Below, piece by piece: positions 8,701 through 16,229 of a stretch of DNA of 64,000 bases (positions are counted from its first letter, which is position 1; each line of letters opens with the position of its first letter). The stretch spans positions 1 through 64,000 of the forward strand of contig CAYYNP010000007.1 of NCBI GenBank assembly GCA_964472545.1, written 5' to 3'. Under the pieces are notes generated by a model. It saw only the letters and a program-made list of their open reading frames with translations, had not been told where the DNA came from and made no database searches. The translations under genes were made by a program, and so were the position numbers. The DNA comes from CAYYNP01 sp964472545 (GTDB lineage: Bacteria; Planctomycetota; Planctomycetia; Pirellulales; Thermoguttaceae).

Positions 8701-11700
8701 ACGAATCACCTCCGGCCGGCGATACACGCCCCGGGCCGGGCGGACAAACAGATAGACCGTGGCGTCGCTGTGATTCGTGTTGATCAACAGCCGCACCGCA
8801 TCGCCGGGGTCGTATTCCGCCCGATCGAGAACCAGTTCCAGATCGTTGAAGCGGAAGTTGCCCTTGAGCCGATCTTCGCCCGTGACGACGACCATCGCCG
8901 CCCCGCTGCGGACGTGTCCTTTGGCAGAGGTCATCTCACAGGCCACGCGATACTGCCCGGCGGCCGTGGCTTTCATCATTTGGCTGATCGAGCCGTTCTC
9001 GTCGGTCTCGACTTCCCAAGTCTGCGCGGGCTTCTCCGTCGGTTCGCCGGTTTCGTCGAAGGTAACCGAATAGAGCGTAACCACGCCGGTGGCCTGGAGC
9101 GATTGCCCGTCGGCACGTCGGGCCTGGAACCTCGCGGTCATCGTGTCGCCCACGCGGTAGTGCCCGCCGTCGGTCCAGGCGAATACGCTAAACGGCTTGC
9201 GGGCGGCAATCACCGATCCGGTGCCGGTGATCGTCCTGCGCGACTCGTCGGTCACTTCGGCGGTGATCGTGTACTGGTGATCCATGTGGCCGAACAACTC
9301 CTTGGCCACGGCCGAGTCGACGGCAATCTTCACCGTGCCGTCTTGGCCGATGGGCACCGTGGCCTCGGCGACGGTCTCCGGCGGGTTCTGTCCGTCGCCG
9401 CGCCAGATCGTGCAGCCCCAGTCTTCCCAGCCGCGATACCAGGCATAGCGATATCCGAACCACCAATAGCCCGGCCCGTAGAACCAGTCCCAGCGCCGCG
9501 GCGGGATCCACGAGTCGGCCCGTTCGTTGCGGCGGATGGTGTAGTGGACCATGCCGTTGGTCACCGGGGCACCGAAGTAGTAGTTCGCCTTGACGGTCGC
9601 TTCAAACCGGTCGCCCAGCATGGCCGGCTCGTCGGGTGCTTCCACCGCGACCTCGAACTCGGGCTTCTTGTACTCCTCGACGCGAAACTGTGTGCCGCCG
9701 AGGTGACGCTCTTTGTCCCGCTTTTGCGTGAAGGGGTCGACGAAAGGACGCTCGATGACGTTCACGCGGTACTGTCCCAGGGCCGCGTCTGTGTCCAAGG
9801 CGACGGTATCAGCCACGGCACCGTATTCGTTCGACGTGAGCGTCTTTTCGTAGAGCTTCTGGCCGCGGGGATCGTGGATCTCGACGAGGAACTTCCGTCC
9901 GGCGAAGTGCGAAACGTAAGCCATGTCGTATCGGGCCGCCCGTACCCAGGCCTTGAAGTGCACTTTCTGGTCGGGGCGATAGACGGGCCGGTCGGCAAAG
10001 ACGTAGGCCTTGGCCGCCTGGTAGTTCGCGGCGTCGTAGTCGGAATGCCAGATGCCGTTGAAGCCCAGCAGGCCGAAACGCCCGGTGTCTTTGCCGCGGA
10101 CAACGGCCACCCAATGGAAGCGGTGGTCGAGATCGGCCGCCTCCGGAATGACGATGCCTTGGTCGTCGGTCAGCTCCGCGAAGTTGCGGGTGTGCAACTC
10201 AAAATGTCGGTCCTTCTCCGTGCGTTTTTCCTCCGGGAGATTCTCCTGCCAGTAGCCGAAGAACTCGACGTTAGCCCCGGGAACCGGTTGGCCGGTCTTG
10301 GCGTCGGCGACCATGTAGAGCATTCGCTGGTGCAGCGGCTTGGCGACGATCGTGGTGTCGGTCACCCAGACGACGATCCGGCTGGTATTGCCGCCGTCCA
10401 TTTCGGCCGCGACCAGATAGGCCCCGGCGTCCGAAAGCGGCACTTCGACGTCGATCCGGCGGTCCTGATGGGCCGGCCGGGGCTCGATATCGAGCGACCA
10501 CTCGGCCGCCGGCTCGTCGGCCAGGTACTTCGTCTGGTCGTGATAGACCAACCGCTCGCCGATGCGGCCGAGATCGAATTGCAGGTGATCCATCTGCTTC
10601 GGCCGGCTCCGCAGGTAGGTCTTGATGTCGTCCAAGAGCATCTCGACGTCGATCCGCGTGGCGTGGAGCTTCGCTCGGCTGCCGTTGCGGAAGACGTAAT
10701 CGAGCTTGATCGGCTGCCCGTGGGCGAACGGCGCGGCCCCCTCGAACCGGCCCCAGCGGTCGACGATCTGGTGCAGCCGCCCACGCCGGGCGGCCCGCTT
10801 GCCCGGGCCAAACCGATCGATCAGCCGCTGCCACCCGACGGCCGCCTTGTCGAGTTGCCGCCGGTTTTCGTAGATGCCCGCCAGCCGCATCATGGCGGTC
10901 TCCGGCGGGGTCGTTTCGCGGGAGGTGGTCCAATGCTGCTTCTTAACGCCCGGGGCCGACCACCAGACGATCAGGTCCTCTTCGCCGGTCTTCTCGAAGA
11001 ACTCGGCCCGCACGGCGTACCGGCCCTTCTTCAGTTTCACGGTGGCTTTATGCTCATTGCCCGTGCCGTGCAGGCCGTTGTAGTCGAGTTGGAAATCGTC
11101 GCCGATCACCAGCCGTGCGCCGTCGTCGGAGTCGAGCGAGATCGTATATTCGCCGTCGGCCGGCACGTTCAGCGTAGCGGTGAAGACCATGCCGTACCGT
11201 TCGTGTGGCGCGACGATGCCGACGTCCAGCCGGTTGGTCACCACCTTGCCCTGCTCATCCGGCTCGAGCTCGTCGAAGTCGGGCAGTTCGTCCCACGTGC
11301 CTTTGTAGAGCTTGTAGGCCACGTCGCTAAGCGGCGAGGGCGGCCGCTGGGGTGCGTTTTGGGCGACCTGTTCGTAGATCCGTACGAAGTTGAACTGCTC
11401 GGGCATGACAAAACGCTTCACGCCCGTGGCCAGCCGCGCGATGGTCTCACCCTCGGTCAGCGTGTGTACGGCAAACGGCCCCGCCTCGAGTTGCCCGTCG
11501 GCGTCGACCTGCGGGGCATAGCCCATCGTCTGCACGCCGAATTGACCGTAGAGGTAATCGGCAAACGCCAGCCGTACGGCGTCGGCCTGTTTGGGATCGG
11601 CTTCGGCCGTTTTCGCCAGCAGCCATCGCCAGCGCTGGCCGTCGGTCTCGGCCGACTCCCAATCGTCGGGCATTTCGTGAAACACGGGGTTGCCGTCTTC

Positions 11701-13071
11701 GTCGACCGGCGCACCGCCGGTGCGATCGTGATACGCCGGCACGCCATAGTCGGGCAATGTGCTAAGGTCGGTGAGGTATTGCAGCCGCCAAGTGTCGCCG
11801 CCGGTGGGGAAGTAGCCGGCAAACTCCCGGAAGAAACCGGCCAGGGCCTCGCCGTCTTTCTCGTCGCCGACGCGTTGCAGGGCCTCGTACATCAACTGCA
11901 TCGAACGCAGCCGGTCGCGTTGGTGGGTGTCGACGTTACGCCCGCGCGACGTGGCACGGACGAACTCGTTGTCGATCATGGCCCCGTGATGTGGCACCCG
12001 CTGATAGCCTTGGGCCAACGCCCGCAGCACGCGCCAGTCTTTCGGATGGGCCGCGGCGACCTGCTCGGCCAGGGCGTCCCACTCCGCCACGCGGTTGAGC
12101 CGCCCAAGGCAATCCAACGCGGCCAGCGTGTCTTTGGCCGCGTGTTGGCCCCCGTGGGCCGGGTCGACGACCAAGTTGCGGTAGATCACCAAGGCTTCGT
12201 TGTAGTTGCCTTCTTCCTTCAGCTTCTGCGGCGCCGAACTGTTGGTTGCCAGCGCGTTTTCGCCGGCGGCGGCTTCCACCTCGCCAAAGGGGTTGCTGAG
12301 CATCACGACACCGGCCAACACGTAGACGCGGGTGAGATGGCCGGTAGACGGTAGGGCGTTCATGTCGGGTTCCTCTGTCTCAGGTTCCGGGAGTTCCTCC
12401 TCCGGTCTGCACGACACGATGTAGCGCGTGCCGCGGGCGCGGACATCGCCGGCGGGAGTCACGATCGTGAAATTCGGGTCGACGGGCCGGCCCGTCACGG
12501 CGGCGATGTAGACCTCGCCTCGAGTCAAGCGGAGATTGCCGTCGTCGGCCATTTTGTAACGGCTGTCGGGCGTCGGTCGGATCTGCCATCCGGCCAAGTC
12601 TATCGCCGCCGCGTAGGGCGAGTTGCCTAGGGGAATTTCGATGCTGGGCGGTCTGTCGTCGGGAGGGGCGCCGTTGGGGCCGGCAATCGGCGGCGTCTCG
12701 GGATCGTCGCTTCGCGGCAACCACATCCAGGTCAGCAGAACGGCCACCACACACGCCGCCGCAGCGGCAAACCAGCGGAATCGCCGACGCATCGACCTTC
12801 GCGACGGACTCCTGCCGGCGTCCGCCGAGGCGGGGACTTCCGGCGTCACCGGCGGTGCGTATCGCCAGTGGAGTTGGGCTTCGACCTGGATATAGGCCAG
12901 ATACTCGCGCCGGGCGTCGTCGTCGTCGCGAATCAGCGTCTCCAGTCGGTCGCGCTGTGCTTCGCTCAGTTCGCCGAGCGCGCGGGCTTGCAGCAGTTCG
13001 TCGAGTTCGCCGTGGGGACGTTCCTCGGCGGAGGAACTGTCGTCGCGGCGCGGTTCATCTGGAGTTCCCAT
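5722..13071 (-). CDS. FecR-type anti-sigma / PA14 / alpha-2-macroglobulin fusion
   Basis: 2,449 residues. Residues ~20-70 resemble the N-terminal segment of planctomycete FecR-like proteins that sit beside ECF sigma factors (LLQARALGELSEAQRDRLE). A single membrane helix spans about 99-119. A FecR-like region follows at 170-280 (LTRGEVYIA, VRARGTRYIVS), then a helical, TPR-like region and a PA14-like domain near 560-710 (YTISLDSDDGARLVIGDD). From ~800 to the end is a bacterial alpha-2-macroglobulin: MG domains (VYRPDQKVHFKAW near 1027), thioester-domain helices (GDGGWGWCPESTSDAHSTAY) and a C-terminal receptor-like domain. The usual CxEQ thioester is replaced by HSEA (1915-1918), so covalent trapping is not expected. 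Bacterial alpha-2-macroglobulins normally bind proteases in the periplasm. Here the link to a sigma factor gene 2 bases upstream suggests a sensor; that role is inferred. Confidence 0.85.
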   Translation of the reverse strand: MGTPDEPRRDDSSSAEERPHGELDELLQARALGELSEAQRDRLETLIRDDDDARREYLAYIQVEAQLHWRYAPPVTPEVPASADAGRSPSRRSMRRRFRWFAAAAACVVAVLLTWMWLPRSDDPETPPIAGPNGAPPDDRPPSIEIPLGNSPYAAAIDLAGWQIRPTPDSRYKMADDGNLRLTRGEVYIAAVTGRPVDPNFTIVTPAGDVRARGTRYIVSCRPEEELPEPETEEPDMNALPSTGHLTRVYVLAGVVMLSNPFGEVEAAAGENALATNSSAPQKLKEEGNYNEALVIYRNLVVDPAHGGQHAAKDTLAALDCLGRLNRVAEWDALAEQVAAAHPKDWRVLRALAQGYQRVPHHGAMIDNEFVRATSRGRNVDTHQRDRLRSMQLMYEALQRVGDEKDGEALAGFFREFAGYFPTGGDTWRLQYLTDLSTLPDYGVPAYHDRTGGAPVDEDGNPVFHEMPDDWESAETDGQRWRWLLAKTAEADPKQADAVRLAFADYLYGQFGVQTMGYAPQVDADGQLEAGPFAVHTLTEGETIARLATGVKRFVMPEQFNFVRIYEQVAQNAPQRPPSPLSDVAYKLYKGTWDELPDFDELEPDEQGKVVTNRLDVGIVAPHERYGMVFTATLNVPADGEYTISLDSDDGARLVIGDDFQLDYNGLHGTGNEHKATVKLKKGRYAVRAEFFEKTGEEDLIVWWSAPGVKKQHWTTSRETTPPETAMMRLAGIYENRRQLDKAAVGWQRLIDRFGPGKRAARRGRLHQIVDRWGRFEGAAPFAHGQPIKLDYVFRNGSRAKLHATRIDVEMLLDDIKTYLRSRPKQMDHLQFDLGRIGERLVYHDQTKYLADEPAAEWSLDIEPRPAHQDRRIDVEVPLSDAGAYLVAAEMDGGNTSRIVVWVTDTTIVAKPLHQRMLYMVADAKTGQPVPGANVEFFGYWQENLPEEKRTEKDRHFELHTRNFAELTDDQGIVIPEAADLDHRFHWVAVVRGKDTGRFGLLGFNGIWHSDYDAANYQAAKAYVFADRPVYRPDQKVHFKAWVRAARYDMAYVSHFAGRKFLVEIHDPRGQKLYEKTLTSNEYGAVADTVALDTDAALGQYRVNVIERPFVDPFTQKRDKERHLGGTQFRVEEYKKPEFEVAVEAPDEPAMLGDRFEATVKANYYFGAPVTNGMVHYTIRRNERADSWIPPRRWDWFYGPGYWWFGYRYAWYRGWEDWGCTIWRGDGQNPPETVAEATVPIGQDGTVKIAVDSAVAKELFGHMDHQYTITAEVTDESRRTITGTGSVIAARKPFSVFAWTDGGHYRVGDTMTARFQARRADGQSLQATGVVTLYSVTFDETGEPTEKPAQTWEVETDENGSISQMMKATAAGQYRVACEMTSAKGHVRSGAAMVVVTGEDRLKGNFRFNDLELVLDRAEYDPGDAVRLLINTNHSDATVYLFVRPARGVYRRPEVIRLDGKSGVRTIDVGRSDMPNFYVEAVTIADGKVHAEMRKIAVPPVQRVVNVAVEPSDSRYEPGEKAKVKIRLTGLDGKPIVGETVVSIYDKSIEYIAGAHPAGDIRAFFWKWQRHHSVHQHHNLGRHFGQLLEEDEIGMESLGAFGNVPVRFGGTQGVYERFFWADSSWGIRGGMPSAGVRLAAGGYRGMLFKGMGAGQTWDANGADSGILLFDRSLAPNEGNTLYGSPAPQPAVRKDFADSAYWTGSVIADANGVAEIELPMPENLTAWKIHAWSLAHGTVVGQGTAEVVTAKDLLIRLQAPRFFVQSDEVTLSTNVHNYLDGEQNVRVRLELDGGVLALTDGQRADRTTAVPSGEDRRVDWRVRVVEPGEAVVRVIATTDEASDAMEMTLPAYVHGMLKTDSYSAAVRPDADAAKLTVTVPEQRQPEQTHLEVRYSPSIALAMVDALPYLAGYEYKHSEAATSRFVPLAVTQRILIDMGVDLDAVRQKLTNLNPQEIGDPQERAAQWKQEKMNPVFDNRQVDRLIARGLRDLAGLQNGDGGWGWCPESTSDAHSTAYVVHGLQTAEAHGVTLVPGMLQKGVEWLERHQQGELEKLANWKTRKKEPWKQHADNLDALVAMVLADAEKSDMKMLDALYRDRTRLSVYAVAMLGLTFDTLDDAPRRDMCLRNVKQYLVVDDENQTAHLNLSNGHYWWRWYGSDIEAHAYFLRLLTRVEPKGELAAGVAKYLLNNRKHATWWHGTRDTALAIEALADFVTASGESQPDVTVQLLVDGKEHKRVRITAENLFTFDNVLHLRGDALDAGEHTIELRRTGKGPVYLNAYLTNFTLEDFITRAGLEVKVDRRYYRLVPKDQEIQAAGSRGQVTGYRVEHYERVPMETGAKLSSGDLVEVELILQSKNDYEHLLFEDFKPAGLEAVETRSGWVQGAYMELRDEKVAFLIRRLAEGKQTLTYRLRAEIPGTFSALPTKASGVYAPELRANSDEIKLEVVDR

Positions 13072-13073
13072 AG

Positions 13074-13649
13074 CTATCCCTCCAACGGGCTTTCGCCCAA
13101 GGGGTGCTCAGTTGTGGCTTGTGCCCGCTGGATACACCGCGCTAGTGCACGCCGAATCCGATGCAACATCACGCCGACCGCGTTGGCCGTGCGATTGAGC
13201 GCCGTGGCAATGGCCGCCAGCGATTCGCCGTGGCGGTAGTGGCGACGAACCACGTCCTGGTGCCGCGTGGGCAGGCGTTTCAGGCAGCCGTCCATGGCAA
13301 CTTCCATGTCGCTGGCCCGCCGCGCGTGCTCGTCGGCCAACCAGCCGGCGCTCAGCGCGTCGAGCGTCTGCTGATCGTGGAATACCAGCCGATCGCGTCC
13401 GAATCGCGCCCGGGCGGCCCGTACCTGGTTAAAGGCGATGCCCAGCGCCCACGGCAGAAACGGCCGCTTAGGGTCGTAGTCGGCCGCCTTCCGCCAGAGC
13501 ACCGTGTTGGTCTCTTGTAGCACGTCGGAGGCCGCTTCGGCGTTGCCTAGCAGCGAGTAGATATAGCCGTAGAGCCGGCTTTGGCAGCCGGTAAGCTGCT
13601 GCACGTAGGCGGCCGTGTCGTCCGGGGGCATGTCGGCTGGTGGGACCAC
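13074..13649 (-). CDS. ECF-type RNA polymerase sigma factor
   Basis: 191 residues, the usual size for an extracytoplasmic-function sigma factor. Region 2 is visible as YSLLGNAEAASDVLQETNTVLW...RPFLPWALGIAFNQVRA. Region 4 is visible as LKRLPTRHQDVVRRHYRHGESLAAIATALNRT followed by a recognition helix near VGVMLHRIRRAL. This matches the planctomycete/verrucomicrobial ECF group. The GTG at 13649 has AGAGGGAG about 12 bases upstream; an ATG at 13631 is an alternative. It ends two bases before the FecR/alpha-2-macroglobulin gene, so the two are almost surely co-expressed and the FecR-like segment is the likely regulator of this factor. Confidence 0.92.
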   Translation of the reverse strand: MVPPADMPPDDTAAYVQQLTGCQSRLYGYIYSLLGNAEAASDVLQETNTVLWRKAADYDPKRPFLPWALGIAFNQVRAARARFGRDRLVFHDQQTLDALSAGWLADEHARRASDMEVAMDGCLKRLPTRHQDVVRRHYRHGESLAAIATALNRTANAVGVMLHRIRRALARCIQRAQATTEHPLGESPLEG

Positions 13650-13798
13650 AGGGCGGGGCTCCCTCTGCGTCGGGGCGGACCCGGCCGGAAATCGAACGGG
13701 CTCGTTAGGTATTAGCGGTCTCCACGCCCAAGATTACATTGACCCGTGGGAATTGCCAGATCCTCGCCCAACTCTCCGCCCGGTCGCCGGGGGCGAAA

Positions 13799-13900
13799 GG
13801 GTGGTTGGGCCGAAGGGGTGGCTGGGCCGAAGGGGTGGTTGGGCCGAAGGGGTGGTTGGGCCGAAGGGGTGGTTGGGCCGAAGGGGTGGCTGGGGCAAAG
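13799..13900. repeat. 17-bp tandem repeat, six units
   Basis: Six head-to-tail copies of GGGTGGTTGGGCCGAAG, starting at 13799, 13816, 13833, 13850, 13867 and 13884. Units differ only by T/C at base 8. The last unit changes to ...CTGGGGCAAAG and runs straight into the left arm of an interspersed inverted repeat. It lies upstream of the ECF sigma gene. The array has probably grown by slippage from the arm sequence. Confidence 0.9.
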
Positions 13901-13962
13901 CGCAGCAGTGCCCCAGATGTCTCGAAAACCCGGGGCACCGCTGCGCTCTGCCCCGGCCACCC
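13885..13962. repeat. Interspersed inverted repeat, copy A
   Basis: Left arm 13885-13916 (GGTGGCTGGGGCAAAGCGCA...) and right arm 13931-13962, which is its near-perfect reverse complement, separated by about 14 bases. Other copies occur at 14826-14902, 20291-20390 and 40454-40540. Size and form resemble a REP/MITE-like element. No coding potential. Confidence 0.8.
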
Positions 13963-13984
13963 GAGCGTGATCTTCCGACAAGGC

Positions 13985-14701
13985 CTAAATGCTCTCGATG
14001 TGCAACCCGCGGCGTCGGCGTTCGCTACGGCGGTTATCGTCCATCTTGCCGGCCACGTCTTTGACGTTCTCGATGCCGACCAGCAGCAGTTCCGGATGGG
14101 TGCGATCGCTGGAGGTGACGCGAATCGTGCCGGTGCCCACGAAGCGTTCGAGGACCGTCTGTTCAAAGGTGATGTCGTCCATGTCGATCACCTCGATGCG
14201 GTCGGTCACCCGGCGGAGGATGCCGCTCTGGTGGACGAACCGCTGATTCGTCAGCCGGTAGCTGACGTTCAAGCGGCGGTAGGCGAACCTGCCCGCTTGG
14301 TAGATCCAGAGCCCAATCGCCGCGATCACCAGCGTCCATCGCAGCCAGGGCGTGTCTGCGACCACAAAAATCCACGCGTAGAGCAGAACCACGCTGATCA
14401 CCACGCTGAGCATCCAGGCCCCAATCATCGCCTTGGCGCAGTAGCTGCCCGACCAGAGTTCCGTTTCCGGTTCGTCGTCGACTTCGCGGCGGGCGGCCAC
14501 CTTTTCCTGAAACTTCTCTCGAGGCGACGTCGGCGAGCCGCCCGCAGGCGGCTCGGCGGCGGCCGATTCGCCGTCGGTTGCGGCCAAGAGGTCGCGCTGC
14601 TCCGACTCGAACGCTTCGTCGCCTTCCTCCAGCCGGGCGCCGCACTTGTGACAGAAGACTGCCTCCTCGACCACCTCGAAACCGCATCCGGGACAACGCA
14701 T
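13985..14701 (-). CDS. Zinc-ribbon / bacterial PH-domain membrane protein
   Basis: 238 residues. ATG at 14701 is chosen because AAGGGAAGTGAG precedes it; an upstream in-frame extension would translate a repeat element. The N-terminus is a double zinc-ribbon (CPGCGFE...CHKCGARL). A charged linker follows, then two adjacent membrane helices at about 108-150 (GAWMLSVVISVVLLYAW, WTLVIAAIGLWIYQAG). The C-terminal half is a bPH2-type domain (YRLTNQRFVHQSGILRRVTDRIEVIDMDDI read in parts), as in the YdbS/YdbT families. Such proteins are integral membrane proteins of uncertain function, sometimes linked to envelope stress. Its stop lies a few bases from repeat copy A. Confidence 0.8.
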   Translation of the reverse strand: MRCPGCGFEVVEEAVFCHKCGARLEEGDEAFESEQRDLLAATDGESAAAEPPAGGSPTSPREKFQEKVAARREVDDEPETELWSGSYCAKAMIGAWMLSVVISVVLLYAWIFVVADTPWLRWTLVIAAIGLWIYQAGRFAYRRLNVSYRLTNQRFVHQSGILRRVTDRIEVIDMDDITFEQTVLERFVGTGTIRVTSSDRTHPELLLVGIENVKDVAGKMDDNRRSERRRRGLHIESI

Positions 14702-14825
14702 CGACTCACTTCCCTTCTGTTGGGGCCGCCGCAAAGAGAACCGCCAAGCCGCATTATAGAGATCGGCCGATCCCGGCGAAAAGGGGAGTTCTTTGCCAAG
14801 CGCGAAAGCGATGGGTCGGCCCGAC

Positions 14826-14902
14826 GGGTGGCCGGGGCAGAGCGCAGCGGTGCCCCGGAACGGACTCCCTGGGCCACCGCTGCACTCCGCCCCAGCCACC
14901 CC
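14826..14902. repeat. Interspersed inverted repeat, copy B
   Basis: Arms 14826-14858 (GGGTGGCCGGGGCAGAGCGC...) and 14871-14902 are imperfect reverse complements and match copies A, C and D. It lies between two divergently transcribed genes. Confidence 0.8.
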
Positions 14903-15067
14903 AAGAGTCGCGCCGACATCGGACGTAAAGCATTGCCCATCGGGGATTTACGGTTTGCGACGTGGCCGTGTGCGGTCGCGCGCCGCGGGTGATATTGTGC
15001 TCAGAACGGCCTCGGCGCCTCTTCCCGCGATGGCCCCACGTCAAAGGGACCTTCTTATCCCTCCCCC

Positions 15068-15095
15068 TTCGCAAAACGGCAACTTCCGGTATAGT
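15068..15095 (+). promoter_or_regulatory. Candidate sigma-70 promoter for nrdR
   Basis: TTCGCA, 16 bases, then TATAGT (five of six consensus bases). It lies 35 bases before the nrdR ATG, a short leader as expected. Seen by eye only. Confidence 0.45.
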
Positions 15096-15129
15096 AAACG
15101 TCAATATCGACTCGGTGAGAAACAATCGC

Positions 15130-15597
15130 ATGAAATGCCCTTTCTGCCAGGTAGACAACGATCGGGTGGTCGATTCGCGGGCCGTGCAAGACGGTTCCGC
15201 TATCCGCCGCCGACGGCTTTGCACGGCCTGTAGCCGCCGGTTCACGACCTACGAACGATTCGAGGGCACGTCGGTCAAGATCATCAAGAGAGACGGCACC
15301 CGCGAACCGTTCGATCGTGCCAAGCTCAAACGCGGCCTGGAAACGGCCTGCCACAAACGGCCGGTCAGCGATGCGCAGCTCGAGGCGGTCGTGTCCGAAG
15401 TCGAGGAAGAAATCGAGGCGACCTTCGAGTTGGAGGTGCATAGCCGCTACGTGGGTGAGTTGGTGATGCAACAACTCCGCGATATCGACCAGGTGGCCTA
15501 CGTCCGTTTTGCCAGCGTCTACCTCCAGTTCGAGGACGTTCACGACTTCGTCACCGAGTTGAAGCCGATGCTCGACGAATCGGACGACGTTTCGTAG
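15130..15597 (+). CDS. nrdR: Transcriptional repressor NrdR
   Basis: 155 residues, the normal NrdR length. The N-terminal zinc ribbon is complete (MKCPFCQVDNDRVVDSR and LCTACSRRFTTYER, four Cys). The ATP-cone domain follows (VKIIKRDGTREPFDRAKLKRGL ... YVRFASVYLQFEDV, seen in parts). NrdR senses (d)ATP state and represses ribonucleotide reductase genes by binding paired NrdR boxes in their promoters. The ATG at 15130 is fixed by the start of the zinc ribbon. The next gene begins 30 bases downstream, so the two may be one transcript. No ribonucleotide reductase gene is in the window. Confidence 0.97.
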   Translation: MKCPFCQVDNDRVVDSRAVQDGSAIRRRRLCTACSRRFTTYERFEGTSVKIIKRDGTREPFDRAKLKRGLETACHKRPVSDAQLEAVVSEVEEEIEATFELEVHSRYVGELVMQQLRDIDQVAYVRFASVYLQFEDVHDFVTELKPMLDESDDVS

Positions 15598-15626
15598 CCG
15601 CCCGGATCGAATCTCGGGAGCAACTT

Positions 15627-16229
15627 GTGCCAGCGGAACAACCGGCAGACTTTTCGGAGCTGAAACGGTCGGTTCGACGGCAAGCCCTGGCCGATCGGCG
15701 GCGTCAAGCGGACAAGGGTCTGCTGAGCGAGCGAATCTGCGAGAGTCTGGCCGCGACGCCCGAATACACCCGGGCGGCGACCGTGATGCTTTACGTGGAC
15801 TTCCGCTCAGAAGTCCGCACGCGCAGTCTCTTGTCGTACGCTTGGCGTCAAGCCAAGCGCGTCGTGGTACCCCGATGTGCCGGCCGGGAGTTGGAGTTGT
15901 ACCGGATCGACGGCCTCGACGAATTGGCCGAGGGAACGTACGGAATCCTCGAACCCGACGCCGCGACTCGGCGACTAGCCGGCCGCCGGATGCAGCCCGA
16001 TGCGCTGGATCTGGTCGTCGTCCCCGGCGTAGCCTTCGATCGCCGCGGCGGACGCTTAGGCTTCGGCAAAGGCTACTACGACCGGCTGCTGGCGTCCGTC
16101 CGAGCCGACTGTGCGCTGATCGGGTTAGCGTTCGAGTGTCAACTCTTCCCCCAAGTACCAATGCAGCCGCACGACGTGTGCGTCCACAAAGTGATCACCG
16201 AACGCGCCATCTACGACACCCGCGGCTGA
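15627..16229 (+). CDS. 5-formyltetrahydrofolate cyclo-ligase
   Basis: 200 residues, usual family length. It converts 5-formyl-THF to 5,10-methenyl-THF with ATP, feeding the one-carbon pool in the cytoplasm. Diagnostic features are the N-terminal Lys/Arg-rich helix (LKRSVRRQALADRR), the central YVDFRSEVRT block, the DLVVVPGVAFDRRGGRLGFG stretch and the nucleotide-binding GFGKGYYDR. Start is GTG at 15627 with GGGAGC six bases upstream. It follows nrdR closely on the same strand. Confidence 0.95.
   Translation: MPAEQPADFSELKRSVRRQALADRRRQADKGLLSERICESLAATPEYTRAATVMLYVDFRSEVRTRSLLSYAWRQAKRVVVPRCAGRELELYRIDGLDELAEGTYGILEPDAATRRLAGRRMQPDALDLVVVPGVAFDRRGGRLGFGKGYYDRLLASVRADCALIGLAFECQLFPQVPMQPHDVCVHKVITERAIYDTRG

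Larger units (their letters stand above)
14702..15129. other. Divergent intergenic region with repeat copy B
   Basis: 428 bases between the PH-domain gene and nrdR. It holds repeat copy B (14826-14902) and a candidate nrdR promoter near its right end. No further gene was seen in it. Confidence 0.6.

Noticed and set aside
6646..12354. A 1,902-codon open frame on the plus strand
   Set aside because: It lies antisense to the FecR/A2M gene and is an effect of high GC codon bias; its translation is rich in Val/His/Arg with no domain, while the minus strand has clear domains.
13799..13900. Possible CRISPR array
   Set aside because: Repeats of 17 bases are directly adjacent with no spacers and no cas genes nearby.
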